Source of the DNA: Streptomyces koelreuteriae
Lineage (GTDB): Bacteria > Actinomycetota > Actinomycetes > Streptomycetales > Streptomycetaceae
Direction of reading: 5' to 3'
Assembly: GCF_018604545.1 (NCBI RefSeq)
Contig: NZ_CP075896.1
Span: 4,774,001 to 4,838,000 of the forward strand
Length of the DNA: 64,000 nucleotides
Position numbers and translations under genes: made by a program
Part shown: one piece after another, positions 32,944 to 41,578 of the stretch
Layout: every line of letters begins with the position of its first letter
How positions within the stretch are numbered: position 1 is the first letter of the stretch
Notes under the pieces: model-generated
Told to the model about the DNA's origin: nothing
The model's database searches: none
The model's input: only the letters and a program-made list of their open reading frames with translations

Positions 32944-33678
32944 GTGATGCGTGAGGACGACGGCACCGACACCCCGGGCCGCGACCCGCACCAGCTGTGG
33001 CTGAACCACCAGCCCCAGTCGCAGGCCCGGGCCCGCAGAGGCCGCAAACCCGCCTTCACCCGGGAAGCGATCACGACGGCAGCGGTGGCCCTGGCGGACA
33101 CGGAAGGCCTCGAAGCGGTCACCATGCGCCGTGTCGCCGCACAGGTCGGCGCCGGAGTCATGTCGCTCTACAGCTACGCCCCCGACAAGGACACGCTGCT
33201 GGAGCTGATGATCGACCACGTCAGCGGCGAACTGCCCGCATCGGCCGCCCTCACCGGCGACTGGCGCACCGACCTGAAGACCGTCGCCCACCTCCAGCGC
33301 GCCAACATGCTGCGCCACCCCTGGCTGCCCGCCGCCCTCTCCACCCGCCGCAGCCTCGGCCCCAACACCCTGGCCTTCCTGGAACACGCCCTCGCCGCCC
33401 TGCGCCCCACGGGCCTGGACGGCGCGGCCAAGCTGGAGATCTTCGCCCAGCTCACGGCCTTCGTCGCCGGCCACGTCACCCACGAACTCACCCAGGCGGC
33501 AGCCGCCAACTCCCCCGACCGGGCCGCGGCCGAGGCCCGCTACCTCGCGACGGTCGCCGCGGACGGCCACCACCCGGAACTAGCCGAGGCCCTGGCGGCC
33601 CCCGCCCGCCCCGTGACCCCCGAGGCCACCTTCACCCGCTTCCTCAACCGCTTGATCGACGGCGTGGGCACGGACTGA
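32944..33678 (+). CDS. TetR-family repressor
   Basis: About 244 residues. The N-terminal HTH reads F-T-R-E-A-I-T-T-A-A-V-A-L-A-D-T-E-G-L-E-A-V-T-M-R-R, then V-G-A-G-V-M-S-L-Y-S-Y, followed by an all-helical ligand domain of the TetR_C (tetracycline-repressor-like) kind. GGAG at 32931 favours the GTG at 32944 (or ATG 32947) over earlier starts. It likely represses the divergent CocE-type hydrolase and itself. Confidence 0.85.
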   Translation: MMREDDGTDTPGRDPHQLWLNHQPQSQARARRGRKPAFTREAITTAAVALADTEGLEAVTMRRVAAQVGAGVMSLYSYAPDKDTLLELMIDHVSGELPASAALTGDWRTDLKTVAHLQRANMLRHPWLPAALSTRRSLGPNTLAFLEHALAALRPTGLDGAAKLEIFAQLTAFVAGHVTHELTQAAAANSPDRAAAEARYLATVAADGHHPELAEALAAPARPVTPEATFTRFLNRLIDGVGTD

Positions 33679-33841
33679 AACGCGACGGGGTCCGTCTCTC
33701 TCAGGGCGTCTCTCTGGGCGCACACGCCATCCCCCTTACGGCGGAGCCGAGTTGCCCCCACGGACCGACGCTCGACCACCCCCACAACTGCGACGCTCGC
33801 GACGGAACCGGCCGCCCACCGCCCCGAACCGAGGACCGCGC

Positions 33842-34462
33842 ATGCAGCCCACAAAGCCGCTCTCGCACGCCAGCAACCCGACAGCACCCCGCCCCCGAGT
33901 CCGGCGACTCCACGCCGCATGGCAGACGACATGGCGGACGACCCACAAGCCCACCACCGGAGTAACCCGCACCACACAACTACTGGCCTACGCCGTACCG
34001 TTGGCCGTCCTGCCCTCCAGCATCTGGCGCCTGCCCGCCGCACTGGATGACGGCACAGCCCCTGGCGAGAGGGCGTACATCATCCTCCTGTCGATCCTCT
34101 CCGAAGCCCTCGCGTTCACGGCGATCGGCCTGATCGCCCCCTGGGGCGAGGTGTTCCCACGCAGGACACCGCTCCTCGGCGGCCGCCGGGTGCCGCTGAG
34201 GGCAACGGTCATCGCGTCGGCGACAGCCGCCACGCTCCTCACCCTCGGAACCACCCTGACCCTCGTCACCCAGATCCTGGGCACCACGATCCGCGGCGAC
34301 GCCCTCCCCGCCGACTTCCCCGGCGAGGCGGGCGGCTGGCAGTCGGCCTGGTTCTACGCCTGCTACGCGCCCCTGATCCTCTGGGGCCCACTGCTGGCCG
34401 TACTGACCCACGCGTACTGGAAGCGCCGCCGAGCGGGCACCCCCCGATCCCCAGGCACATGA
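33842..34462 (+). CDS. Integral membrane protein of unknown function
   Basis: 206 residues: about 45 residues of basic, Pro/Thr-rich N-terminus, then four hydrophobic helices and a basic C-terminal tail. GAGGA before the ATG at 33842. The frame is open upstream but without a start signal. No domain recognised. The similar W-R-L-P-A-A layout is common in Streptomyces membrane proteins. Confidence 0.65.
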   Translation: MQPTKPLSHASNPTAPRPRVRRLHAAWQTTWRTTHKPTTGVTRTTQLLAYAVPLAVLPSSIWRLPAALDDGTAPGERAYIILLSILSEALAFTAIGLIAPWGEVFPRRTPLLGGRRVPLRATVIASATAATLLTLGTTLTLVTQILGTTIRGDALPADFPGEAGGWQSAWFYACYAPLILWGPLLAVLTHAYWKRRRAGTPRSPGT

Positions 34463-34583
34463 TGAAGACGCATGACGATCGTCACGCCGACCGAGTCACC
34501 GAGTGACTGTCCAGGATGTCCGATCCCGCACATGGCGCCAAAATGGGCATTGTCAGGCTATGCATGCCGGATCGGAGACACGC

Positions 34584-34934
34584 ATGACGGATCTCAAGTT
34601 TGAGCAGAAGCGCTCGCTGTCACGCCTGGAGGCGGCCGACCAGCTCACGGCACTCGCAGCCGCCCTGAGAGAAGGCGGCGACGCCGAACTGGAACTCGGC
34701 TCCGGAACGCTCAGCCTGCGCATCCCCGACGACCTCCGCAGCGAGGTGGAGGTCGAGATCGACAACGGGGAGATCGAGCTGGAAATCGAACTCACATGGC
34801 CGACCACGCCCCCGAAGCGGAAGAAGCCGCCCCCCAAGGCCGCCGCCCGGACCACGACGAGCACAAGCAAGCCCAAGCGCAAGCCCAAGGCCAAGACCAC
34901 GAACACGAAGCGGTCGGCGACGAAGAAGCCCTGA
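34584..34934 (+). CDS. Amphi-Trp domain protein with basic tail
   Basis: 116 residues from the ATG at 34584 (GGAGA upstream). Residues 1-70 fit the amphi-Trp domain: F-E-Q-K-R-S-L-S-R-L-E-A-A-D-Q-L-T-A-L-A, then G-S-G-T-L-S-L-R-I-P-D, then alternating acidic residues ending in W. The C-terminal 45 residues are a Lys/Pro/Thr-rich tail resembling histone-H1-like extensions, which suggests nucleic-acid contact. Function of the domain is unknown. Confidence 0.8.
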   Translation: MTDLKFEQKRSLSRLEAADQLTALAAALREGGDAELELGSGTLSLRIPDDLRSEVEVEIDNGEIELEIELTWPTTPPKRKKPPPKAAARTTTSTSKPKRKPKAKTTNTKRSATKKP

Positions 34935-34952
34935 GCCGCCGCACCGGTCCGC

Positions 34953-35571
34953 TTGGCGTGGGCATACGACTTGATCGCACCGGCCCCCGCCGAACGCGCC
35001 GCCGCCCTTGCCCGACTGGACACGGCCCGCAGCGAGGTCGACGCCGCCGTCCTCCGGGTAAACCAGTCCTGGCACCCGAAGCCCTGGTTCCGAAGCAAGG
35101 TGTGGGAGCGAATGGCTGCGCAACGAGCGCCGTCTGAGCGCGTATGCCGAGTACGCCCACGTCGTGAAGGACCTCGCGCACCCGTATCGGCGGATCGCGG
35201 TCGCCAAGGGCATTGCTGTCAGTGAGGCAGCGCCGCTGGAGCCCACCGATGAGATTCTCGCCGAAGTGGCAGAGGCCGAGGTGCAGCGCTCGGCACTCGC
35301 TGAGACAGTGTGGCTGCTGGGGGACGCCAAGACGAACACGGCCGCTGTCAGGCTGAATCACTGCCTGTGGCATCTGGAGTGGTTGGCCCGTGAGCTTTCG
35401 ACAAGAGGACAGGGTGGCTGGGACCAGGCGTACGAGGATTTCAGACAGGCACGACAGCACTTCTTAAAACTGGCTCGAGCTGGCCTCGGTGTGCGAGGGG
35501 CGCGCATAGCGGAGTCAGTTCCCTGGCCACCACCCTGGAGGGGCGACCTTTCCCAAGACACCCCACGTTGA
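34953..35571 (+). pseudogene. Frameshifted gene for a helical protein of unknown function
   Basis: Two coding-looking frames join near 35095-35105. The first (34953 on) is natural to S-W-H-P-K-P-W-F-R-S-K. The second, +1 relative to it, is natural from E-W-L-R-N-E-R-R-L-S-A-Y-A-E-Y onward to 35571. The second frame has no plausible start before 35164 and a stop at 35059, so a one-base insertion in an ancestral gene of about 200 codons is the simplest reading. The product would be mainly helical. A sequencing error would restore one intact gene. Confidence 0.55.
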
Positions 35572-36062
35572 CTATTGGTGCTGGCGGAGCCTTCTTCTTG
35601 CCCTCCGTCTTGCCGGGGATCTTGGTGAGCTGGGTTTTTCCTGGTCAGGGGCGGTGTGCTCGTACTCCTGGTGGTCGTCGTTGATCGTCATTGGCCACCA
35701 TCGAGCGGCCTCGGACGTCCCAGGGACGGCTCAGCCCTGCGATGTGCCCCGTTTAAGCCTCAGCCGACCACAGTCAGCCACGACGGCGGGTGTGTCGACC
35801 GACCACGCACGCGTCTGCCTCGTTGTCCCCCCCCCACCGGCCTCAGCCACGCTGCCATGCCATCAACCAGAGCAAGCCCGGCCCGTGACAACAGTGCTCG
35901 AGCCCTCACCTTGGGAAGCTGTGGTCATTTGAGGGCTGTTCGGGCTCTGACCTGCGCGAAAGTTGGGTTACTGATCTTCCGGGGTGGGCCGCTTGCACCA
36001 TGGTTCCCCGCTCGTTCTGGTGCGGCAGTGGTGCGGAGCTGTGGCGACCAGGAGGTGATCAG
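35572..36062. other. Non-coding stretch with relic of an integrative-element end
   Basis: 491 bp with no convincing gene. 35757-35930 is a diverged copy of sequence near the left end of the integrative element at 46430-46610. It shares a GCCGACNACAGTCAGCCACGA-like start, the GACCGACCACGCACGCG core and a CTTGGGAA-like end. Confidence 0.6.
35757..35930 (+). repeat. Diverged copy of left-end sequence of the 46-kb element
   Basis: Aligns by eye with 46430-46610 over about 170 bp with scattered substitutions and small indels. The shared 15-mer CGACCGACCACGCAC is exact. Probably what is left of a related integrated element. Confidence 0.65.
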
Positions 36063-36374
36063 CTAGGTAACCTGCCATTCATTGAGACGGATCTTGACCT
36101 GGCGGTTGTGGTCCGTGTGCCAGATCACCTCGCCGGAGACAGTGGCGCCCAGGGCGGGCAGCTGCATGTGGTGAGGCATGGCGGTGATCTCGGCAAGCCC
36201 CACTGCATTCGGCACGCCATCGAGGAGGAGGAAGACGCCGAATGGCTGCCGACCGATGACCCGTCCGCTGATGTGAGATCCGAGGGGCAATGCGGAGACT
36301 GTTGCTGGCCAGCTCCGGTCTACGGCATCTGAGGCTGGCACCAGGGAGCGGTCCGGCCAACTGAACTCGGGCAT
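36063..36374 (-). CDS. Small S1-like (OB-fold) domain protein
   Basis: About 103 residues. A single S1-type pattern is visible: L-G-S-H-I-S-G-R-V-I-G-R-Q-P-F-G-V-F-L-L-L, then G-L-A-E-I, then a second G-x-x-V-S-G-E-V strand and V-K-I-R-L. S1 domains bind RNA, but single-domain versions are also common in arrays of orphan immunity genes. It lies 250 bp from an Imm53 relic. No ribosome binding site is evident before the ATG at 36374, so expression is uncertain. Confidence 0.6.
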   Translation of the reverse strand: MPEFSWPDRSLVPASDAVDRSWPATVSALPLGSHISGRVIGRQPFGVFLLLDGVPNAVGLAEITAMPHHMQLPALGATVSGEVIWHTDHNRQVKIRLNEWQVT

Positions 36375-36627
36375 TGGCCAATCATGGCCAGAGCAGTGAA
36401 TGTTGTCGACAGCGGGTCGCAACGCCGCACTGCTCGGCCGCGCGAGACCAACACGCTTTCCAACTGTGTTGGTGGGGTGCGGGGCGGTGTGCAGGGGCGT
36501 TCACCTGCGTTCATGGGTGGTCGGCCACCTTCGTGGCAGCGCCCTCAGGTCTGGTCTGAACGGCAGTGAACGACGGTGAATGAGACGGAAACTGAGACAG
36601 CCAGCCCCGGTCGCGGTCACCCGTTGG

Positions 36628-36954
36628 CTAGGGCTCATCGCTCACCGAGGTAGCCCAGTCGCGGAACAGGCGCAGCACCTCCCTAGGGTTGACCGGACCG
36701 CGGGACGCCTGGAAGACGTCGTCCGACACCGTCGCCATCACCCAGCCGGAATCGCTGCGCCGGATGCCCGTCCTCTCGTAGGGCCGACCAGACAGCGTCG
36801 CCTCTTCAAGATCGATTGCCACTGTCCAGCCTGGATTGTCGAGCCGGTCGACGGGGAGACCGGGGGAGCACACGCCCTGGCTCGACGACTCCAGCCAAGC
36901 CGGTTCGCCGGCGCGTGGAGGGCCCGGAACGCGTGCAAGCCCCCCCCAGCGCAA
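36628..36954 (-). pseudogene. Relic of an Imm53-family immunity gene
   Basis: The C-terminal ~65 residues carry the Imm53 pattern: L-D-N-P-G-W-x-V-x-I-D-L, then T-L-S-G-R-P-Y, R-S-D-S-G-W-V-x-x-x-V, F-x-A-S-R-G-P-x-N-P-R-E-V-L-R-L-F-R-D-W. The N-terminal third, where W-Y-x-x-Q-C-D-G-D-W-E-H is expected, is absent or scrambled (only W-L-E-S-S remains). No start codon with a ribosome binding site precedes it, and a terminator hairpin overlaps the upstream part. Imm53 proteins neutralise polymorphic toxins; no toxin gene is present here. Confidence 0.65.
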
Positions 36955-36963
36955 GGCTGGGGG
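36943..36963 (+). terminator. Rho-independent terminator with T-rich tail
   Basis: 8-bp GC stem (36943-36950 with 36956-36963), 5-nt loop, followed by TCTTCTT. One of the few canonical intrinsic terminators in the window. It points rightwards, though no rightward gene ends close to it. Confidence 0.65.
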
Positions 36964-37256
36964 TCTTCTTCGTGCAGGCGGCGAGCATGGCCGCCTGCAA
37001 CATCGTGGATTCCCGTGGCCCTTGCGGACAGGGGGATTTGGGCTTTGTGATCATGCCGGCTGGTGGGTCTCACGGGTGAGCTGCGGCGTCACCGACCAAG
37101 GTAGCTGGCGGGGTGCTCCGCTACAAGACACCGGTGTCGACCGTGGTTGACCGCTGCATCTGGCACGGTTGTGGCACGAACCAGTCGACGCAGTCGGTAT
37201 CCCTCGCGATATGATCCACCGCCCTGAAACAAGTCAAGAATGTGTCAGTATGAGTT
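36955..37256. other. Non-coding gap
   Basis: About 300 bp between the Imm53 relic and the membrane-anchored protein gene. Apart from the terminator's right arm and the TGGCAC pair at 37147-37182, nothing is recognised. Confidence 0.6.
37147..37182 (+). repeat. Second copy of integrase arm-type sequence
   Basis: This 36-bp segment matches 46391-46426 with one mismatch. It includes TTGACCGCTGCATC and two TGGCAC cores 11 bp apart (37161, 37172). In the 46-kb element the same segment lies about 85 bp inside the att repeat. Its presence here marks the end of a second, lost or decayed, related element. Confidence 0.7.
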
Positions 37257-37820
37257 ATGGATGCTGGTCTTGCTGCGGTGCTTGGAGCGATTGTCGGGGT
37301 TTCAGGAACTGTAGGTTCCGCTTGGCTTGGTTACCAAGCTTCCCGTGCTCAAATAAAGGATCAGGCGATCATGGAGCATGCAAAGCGATTGCGGGAGGAA
37401 CGCCGCGAGGCATGCTTGGCTTTTATGTGTGCAGCTGAAGATTTGGATCTAGTTTTCCGAAAGTTCAACCCAGAGAACTGCCCCAAGATTGCAGATGTAC
37501 CTAAGGGCTCTTCAGGGGAGATCGATTGGGCACTAATGCTTGAGGTTTCTCGTTTACTGCAAGAGGTGCAGCATGCGATGTTCCAGGCCGTTGCCAGAGT
37601 TGATCTAGCAGGCCCCACTGATGTATCGGTGCATTCCGGGGAGGCGTGGCTTAATATCCTTGCCCTCCGAGATGGGGTGGAAGCAATAGCCATACGGAGA
37701 GAGATTAATCAGCGGATATTGGACCAGTTGAGGGTAGAAGTCGCCGGGTATCATGATACATATGAGAAATTCATGAAGGCGGCGCAATCTTCTCTGCAAG
37801 AGTTCGTTTGGGTGAAATGA
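37257..37820 (+). CDS. Membrane-anchored helical protein (acquired DNA)
   Basis: 187 residues: one N-terminal TM helix (about 5-25), a charged coiled segment (H-A-K-R-L-R-E-E-R-R-E-A), and a helical body. Codon use is strikingly AT-richer than the chromosome, with several A/T-ending codons and TTA, so it was recently acquired. The layout matches the core protein at 7533-8147. There is no Shine-Dalgarno sequence before the ATG; translation may be leaderless. Function unknown. Membrane-anchored proteins of this form are frequent near defence and immunity loci, but that is only association. Confidence 0.65.
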   Translation: MDAGLAAVLGAIVGVSGTVGSAWLGYQASRAQIKDQAIMEHAKRLREERREACLAFMCAAEDLDLVFRKFNPENCPKIADVPKGSSGEIDWALMLEVSRLLQEVQHAMFQAVARVDLAGPTDVSVHSGEAWLNILALRDGVEAIAIRREINQRILDQLRVEVAGYHDTYEKFMKAAQSSLQEFVWVK

Positions 37821-38272
37821 CCAACAACAGCAAATAGGTGCGTCTATTGCGCCCCGCAGTGGACTGGATCCCTTTGTCGAGGCCCGGCGTGGAAAGTCGT
37901 TCTAGACGGTGAAGGTGTTCGCTGAGTGGGAAGCGCCTGTCGCGTAGGAAGTCTAAGTCGGTGCAGTCTCAAACGGGTGAGTTAAGCGCCGCCAAAGTGC
38001 AACCATTAGCGGCCTACGAAACGGCTTTTCCTCTGACCGGTGGGACTGAAGAAGCCCACGGCTCTGACCAGCTTAGTTGCGTGGGCTTCCGTCGTTGTCC
38101 GTTGGTATCGGGTGACCTTTGATGGCCCAACGACCACTGCTAGACGACCCCGGCTTTGCTGAGCCGCGTTGCTGACTGCCGCTGCCGTCCGTCCTTATCG
38201 CCGTCGGCGGCAGCGTCGTGTTAGCGCAGGGTTAGTAGTTCGAGTGTCGGTCACGCAGCTTCGAGGATTGCG
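37821..38272. other. Non-coding, low-GC gap
   Basis: 452 bp without a convincing gene. Contains an inverted repeat GAAGCCCAC / GTGGGCTTC (38051-38059, 38081-38089) that may terminate leftward transcription from the HEPN gene. Confidence 0.6.
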
Positions 38273-39721
38273 TCATTGGGATACATCGGGATCTTGGTTA
38301 ATCTCCGAGCTCAGCAAGAGGTTGCGGTCGATGTATTCCACGGTCAGCCTCGGGTCCTTCAGAGCCGCCGTTAGGCCCATTCTGAGAAACTCCTTAGCAG
38401 CTACCTCCGCCGAGACTTCAAGGTCGTCCCTTAGCTTGATGATCTGCAGCTTCTCAGTATTGCCTTTTCCATGCGCTACCGCAGACCTGTATGCATAGAT
38501 CTTCTTAAAGCAGGTAAAGGCTTCAGACTCGGAGATCGCTAGCTGTGATGAAAGAACCTTGGCTCCGCGCATGGCAAGTTTGTAGGTTGTCTCCCCAGGG
38601 CCAAGATCGCCGAAGACCGCCTCTAGGCCAATGCAGTAGTCCAAAATCGAATCTTCTTCGGTTTCCCGAAATAGCCCCATGCCAAGGCGCCGTGCTGCCA
38701 GTTTTATTCTGGTTTCGCATGCACGAAGACTCTTGAATGTCTCGGCCACCGACTGACACTCTTCCAATGTCAGGCTGGGTACGTCATTCCGCCATGAGTG
38801 ATCAAACTTTGGTGGATATCTGCGGAGAAAGCTAACTCCCACCACTGCAGGGAGATTCGCCGTAAAGTCGCGAGCCCATCCCTGTGGTCTGTAGTAAATT
38901 TGCGCGTACCCCGTGTCGCGTCTCATTGAAATGGCGATAGCACGAACGAAGTCGTCGGCAAGGTCCGTCACATCTGCGCGAATCGGAAGGTAGTCAAAAT
39001 CCCAGCGATGCTGGTGTGAAATGTTGAGGTTATCGACTACGAGTGCATGTGTTGCCGCATGCACAACCCACTTGTTCATTGCCACGTTCGAGTCGCCGTA
39101 ATCGGAAACGGACCGCGCGAGCTGCTCTTCATTTGATAGGCGCTCGACGCGTACGTTCGGCAGAAGATCAAGCTGGTCGATATCCATCGGGGTGAGAGCT
39201 AGTGGAATCACGGCAGGGACTGGCAGGTTATGCGTGAATATCGGTGCTTCAAGTTCCAGGTAGATTGAAAGTAGAGACTCTTCGTCAATGTCACCAGCAT
39301 TGCTACCTGTAGTGCTTAGATATCGGTCGGCCAGCTCGAATGGCAGGAATGCAAGGATGCGGTCAGTTAGTTCATCCTTGGAGGCTTCTCGATAGTTTGG
39401 ATTGTAATACTCCATCACCTTTTCGGATGATCTGGCGTGAGTAATGTAAGCTTGATAACTCTCCCATTCTTCATATTCTGCCACGCCATCCTTGCGGAAA
39501 TCCTGAAAAAGGGCGAAGTCGTAGTGAGGAGGGCCCGAGTTAAAGGTGGGGGTGATGCTCGGCATTCCATTGTCCAGCGTGCGCAACCTCGGGTAATTAA
39601 GGTGCGGCGAAATGTGTCCCCCGCTCTCCTTCCTTGCCTTAAGTGCCGCGATAGCGTCTTCGGTGAGCCGCTTCGATGCTTCCCAGAGATTCAGGTCGAC
39701 TGGTGTCGGTCCACTGGCCAT
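38273..39721 (-). CDS. HEPN-domain protein (ApeA-like), candidate RNA-targeting defence protein
   Basis: 482 residues from an ATG at 39721 with GGGAGGG five bases upstream; lower GC than the chromosome. The N-terminal ~330 residues are not recognised. The C-terminal region reads Y-C-I-G-L-E-A-V-F-G-D, then Y-K-L-A-M-R-G-A, then a helix pair ending in Y-R412-S-A-V-A-H417-G. R-x4-H is the catalytic motif of HEPN ribonucleases, and this block fits the ApeA-like HEPN family. Known members act in abortive phage defence, or in toxin-antitoxin pairs. The membrane-anchored gene 112 bp upstream is a possible partner. Confidence 0.75.
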   Translation of the reverse strand: MASGPTPVDLNLWEASKRLTEDAIAALKARKESGGHISPHLNYPRLRTLDNGMPSITPTFNSGPPHYDFALFQDFRKDGVAEYEEWESYQAYITHARSSEKVMEYYNPNYREASKDELTDRILAFLPFELADRYLSTTGSNAGDIDEESLLSIYLELEAPIFTHNLPVPAVIPLALTPMDIDQLDLLPNVRVERLSNEEQLARSVSDYGDSNVAMNKWVVHAATHALVVDNLNISHQHRWDFDYLPIRADVTDLADDFVRAIAISMRRDTGYAQIYYRPQGWARDFTANLPAVVGVSFLRRYPPKFDHSWRNDVPSLTLEECQSVAETFKSLRACETRIKLAARRLGMGLFRETEEDSILDYCIGLEAVFGDLGPGETTYKLAMRGAKVLSSQLAISESEAFTCFKKIYAYRSAVAHGKGNTEKLQIIKLRDDLEVSAEVAAKEFLRMGLTAALKDPRLTVEYIDRNLLLSSEINQDPDVSQ

Positions 39722-39833
39722 ATTTCCCTCCCTAACAAGCACTAACAGAATGATTGCTGTGCGCCGGTGGTCCCCGCTGCCCGTCGGCACGCCGTGGGCT
39801 TGCACCGGTCAGGCGCCTGCGCGCGGCTCTCAG

Positions 39834-40352
39834 TCAGCCGTCTGAGAGGCGAAGCGTTCCGTTTAACGGTCCTGGAATAAGGATGACTTGGAAGTTTTCC
39901 CCGCCGTACAGGGACTCGTAACGGATCTTGAGCGTGAGCCGACGGTTGATCAAATCCTCGATTTCGGCGTGACTCTGCTGGTCATAGCGTGCGACACTCA
40001 ACAAGTACTGTTCGTAGTGTGTAGCGATGACCTCACCGTCGTTGAAGGTCACAGCGGACGGGCGTACCGCGAGGCGCTCGCGGAGGCTGTTGACGCTGGG
40101 CTCGTTCCACGCACCGATCGCTTCGCCATCGACCATCAGCGTGCTGTCGACGATGACAGCTGGGCCCAGTCCAGAGTTGATGAGCCGGATCCCCGCTCTG
40201 CCTCCTGGGGGCCAGCCCCGGTGTAGTTGCAGCATCGGGCGCACCGAGTGCCGGTTGTGCTGCCGCATCGCGTGCGTCTGGTAGACCGAGACGACAAGCG
40301 AAGCGACGGCGATCACCACAGCGCATATCGCCGTGACGGTCTCTGCGTTCAT
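39834..40352 (-). CDS. Single-pass membrane protein of unknown function
   Basis: 172 residues from the ATG at 40352, six bases after GAGGGG. One N-terminal TM helix (about 4-26), a short basic segment, then a mainly beta soluble domain (G-I-R-L-I-N-S-G-L-G-P-A-V-I; F-N-D-G-E-V-I-A). It is on the same strand as the HEPN gene with a 112-bp gap, so the pair may be functionally linked. The IS5 element lies immediately upstream and may have replaced its promoter. Confidence 0.65.
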   Translation of the reverse strand: MNAETVTAICAVVIAVASLVVSVYQTHAMRQHNRHSVRPMLQLHRGWPPGGRAGIRLINSGLGPAVIVDSTLMVDGEAIGAWNEPSVNSLRERLAVRPSAVTFNDGEVIATHYEQYLLSVARYDQQSHAEIEDLINRRLTLKIRYESLYGGENFQVILIPGPLNGTLRLSDG

Positions 40353-40427
40353 CCCCATCCCCTCGTGCAATTAACTGGCCCGGCCGCTATCCAAGCTGAT
40401 CGTCGCGCCCGAGCCGGGCCTTGGACG

Positions 40428-41260
40428 TTAGTCAGATCATGGGGACATTGCCATGGATCGTGTCCGATGACCTGTGGGAGCGGATCGAGCCGTTACTGCA
40501 GAGCAAGGAGCGCCGGTTCCGATACCCAGGACGCAAGCCGCTGCCGAACCGGGAGGTGCTGTGCGGGGTCCTGTACGTGTTGTACATCGGCATTCAGTGG
40601 GAGTACTTGCCCAAGGAGTCGGGGTTCGGCTCGGGCATGACGTGCTGGCGGCGGCTGCGGGACTGGAACGCGGCCGGGGTGTGGCAACTGCTGCACGAAG
40701 TGCTGCTGTCCGAACTCAACGCGGCGTCGAGGCTGGACTGGTCGCGCGCGGTCGTCGACTCCAGCCACGTCAGGGCCCTAAAAGGGGGCTCCACACCGGC
40801 CCGTCGCCGGTCGACCGAGGGCGGGCCGGCTCCAAACACCACCTGATCACCGACGGCCATGGAACCCCGCTCGCCGTGCTCTTGACCGGCGGCAACCGCA
40901 ACGATGTCACCCAGCTCCTGCCCCTGCTCCATGCGGTCCCACCCGTGCGGGGCCGACGCGGCCATCCCCGCCGCAAGCCCGACTCACTCTTCGCGGATCG
41001 CGGCTACGACCACGACATCTACCGTGACCGCGTGCGCCAACGCGGCATCGTTCCCGCCATCGCCCGCCGCGGCACTCGGCACGGCACCGGACTTGGGACC
41101 TACAGGTGGGTGGCTGAGCGCAGCTTCGCCTGGCTCCACGGCTTCAAACGCCTGCGCATCCGCTGGGAGAGACGAGCCGACATGCACGAAGCATTCCTCC
41201 GCCTGGCGTGCTGTCTCATCACTCTCAGACAGATCAAGTCATTGTGTTAGCCGCTGTTAG
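40428..41260 (+). mobile_element. IS5-family insertion sequence (IS427-like)
   Basis: A complete transposase in two overlapping frames, about 0.83 kb. Clear terminal inverted repeats could not be identified by eye, so the limits are approximate. TTAG occurs at 40428-40431, 41247-41250 and 41257-41260, which may mark target sites. The element sits at the edge of the HEPN/membrane-protein pair. Confidence 0.75.
40439..41250 (+). CDS. IS5-family transposase, two frames joined by -1 frameshift
   Basis: Frame A (40439-40846) carries the N-terminal DUF4096-type domain (V-S-D-D-L-W-E-R-I-E-P-L-L) and the first catalytic block with A-V-V-D-S-S-H-V-R-A. Frame B, -1 relative to A, supplies the rest: G-S-K-H-H-L-I-T-D, then A-D-R-G-Y-D (second Asp) and W-V-A-E-R-S-F-A-W-L (Glu), ending 41250. 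The frames meet at AAAAGGGGG (40780-40788), a slippery site like those used for programmed -1 shifting in IS427-group elements. Ordinary decay is the alternative. No Shine-Dalgarno sequence is clear at the ATG. Confidence 0.8.
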
Positions 41261-41578
41261 GCGGAGTAGCCACCAGTGGCCAGGTTGCTCCAACAGAGTG
41301 AAACTGATGGTGAGGATTTCGGCGACCCTGCCAAAGCTCAGGAGCCGTCAAACGGTCAACCAGTTCCATGTCGTCCCGAAAGGCCCAATAGCCATGGGAC
41401 TTTACACCTCTCCTCAGGCCTCGCGAATGGCGAATCCCGCCATGGCGGCTTCGGCTTGCCTCTCGCAGGATTGAGGATGCCGTTCGCATCGGCGCACCTT
41501 GTCGGGGTCCCGAAATACCCAGACTACCCGGGAAAGGAAGGGTAGATACCGGCTTTCCGGAAGATGGAAGGTGCTCCT
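41251..41578. other. Non-coding gap right of the IS element
   Basis: 328 bp with no ORF that looks genuine; it would include the right IS terminus and the promoter of the CxxC-repeat gene. Confidence 0.6.

Noticed and set aside
40352..41300. Exact terminal inverted repeats of the IS5 element
   Set aside because: Comparison of both flanks by eye gave only short partial matches (such as GATCATG versus TTGATCTG), not enough to define ends.
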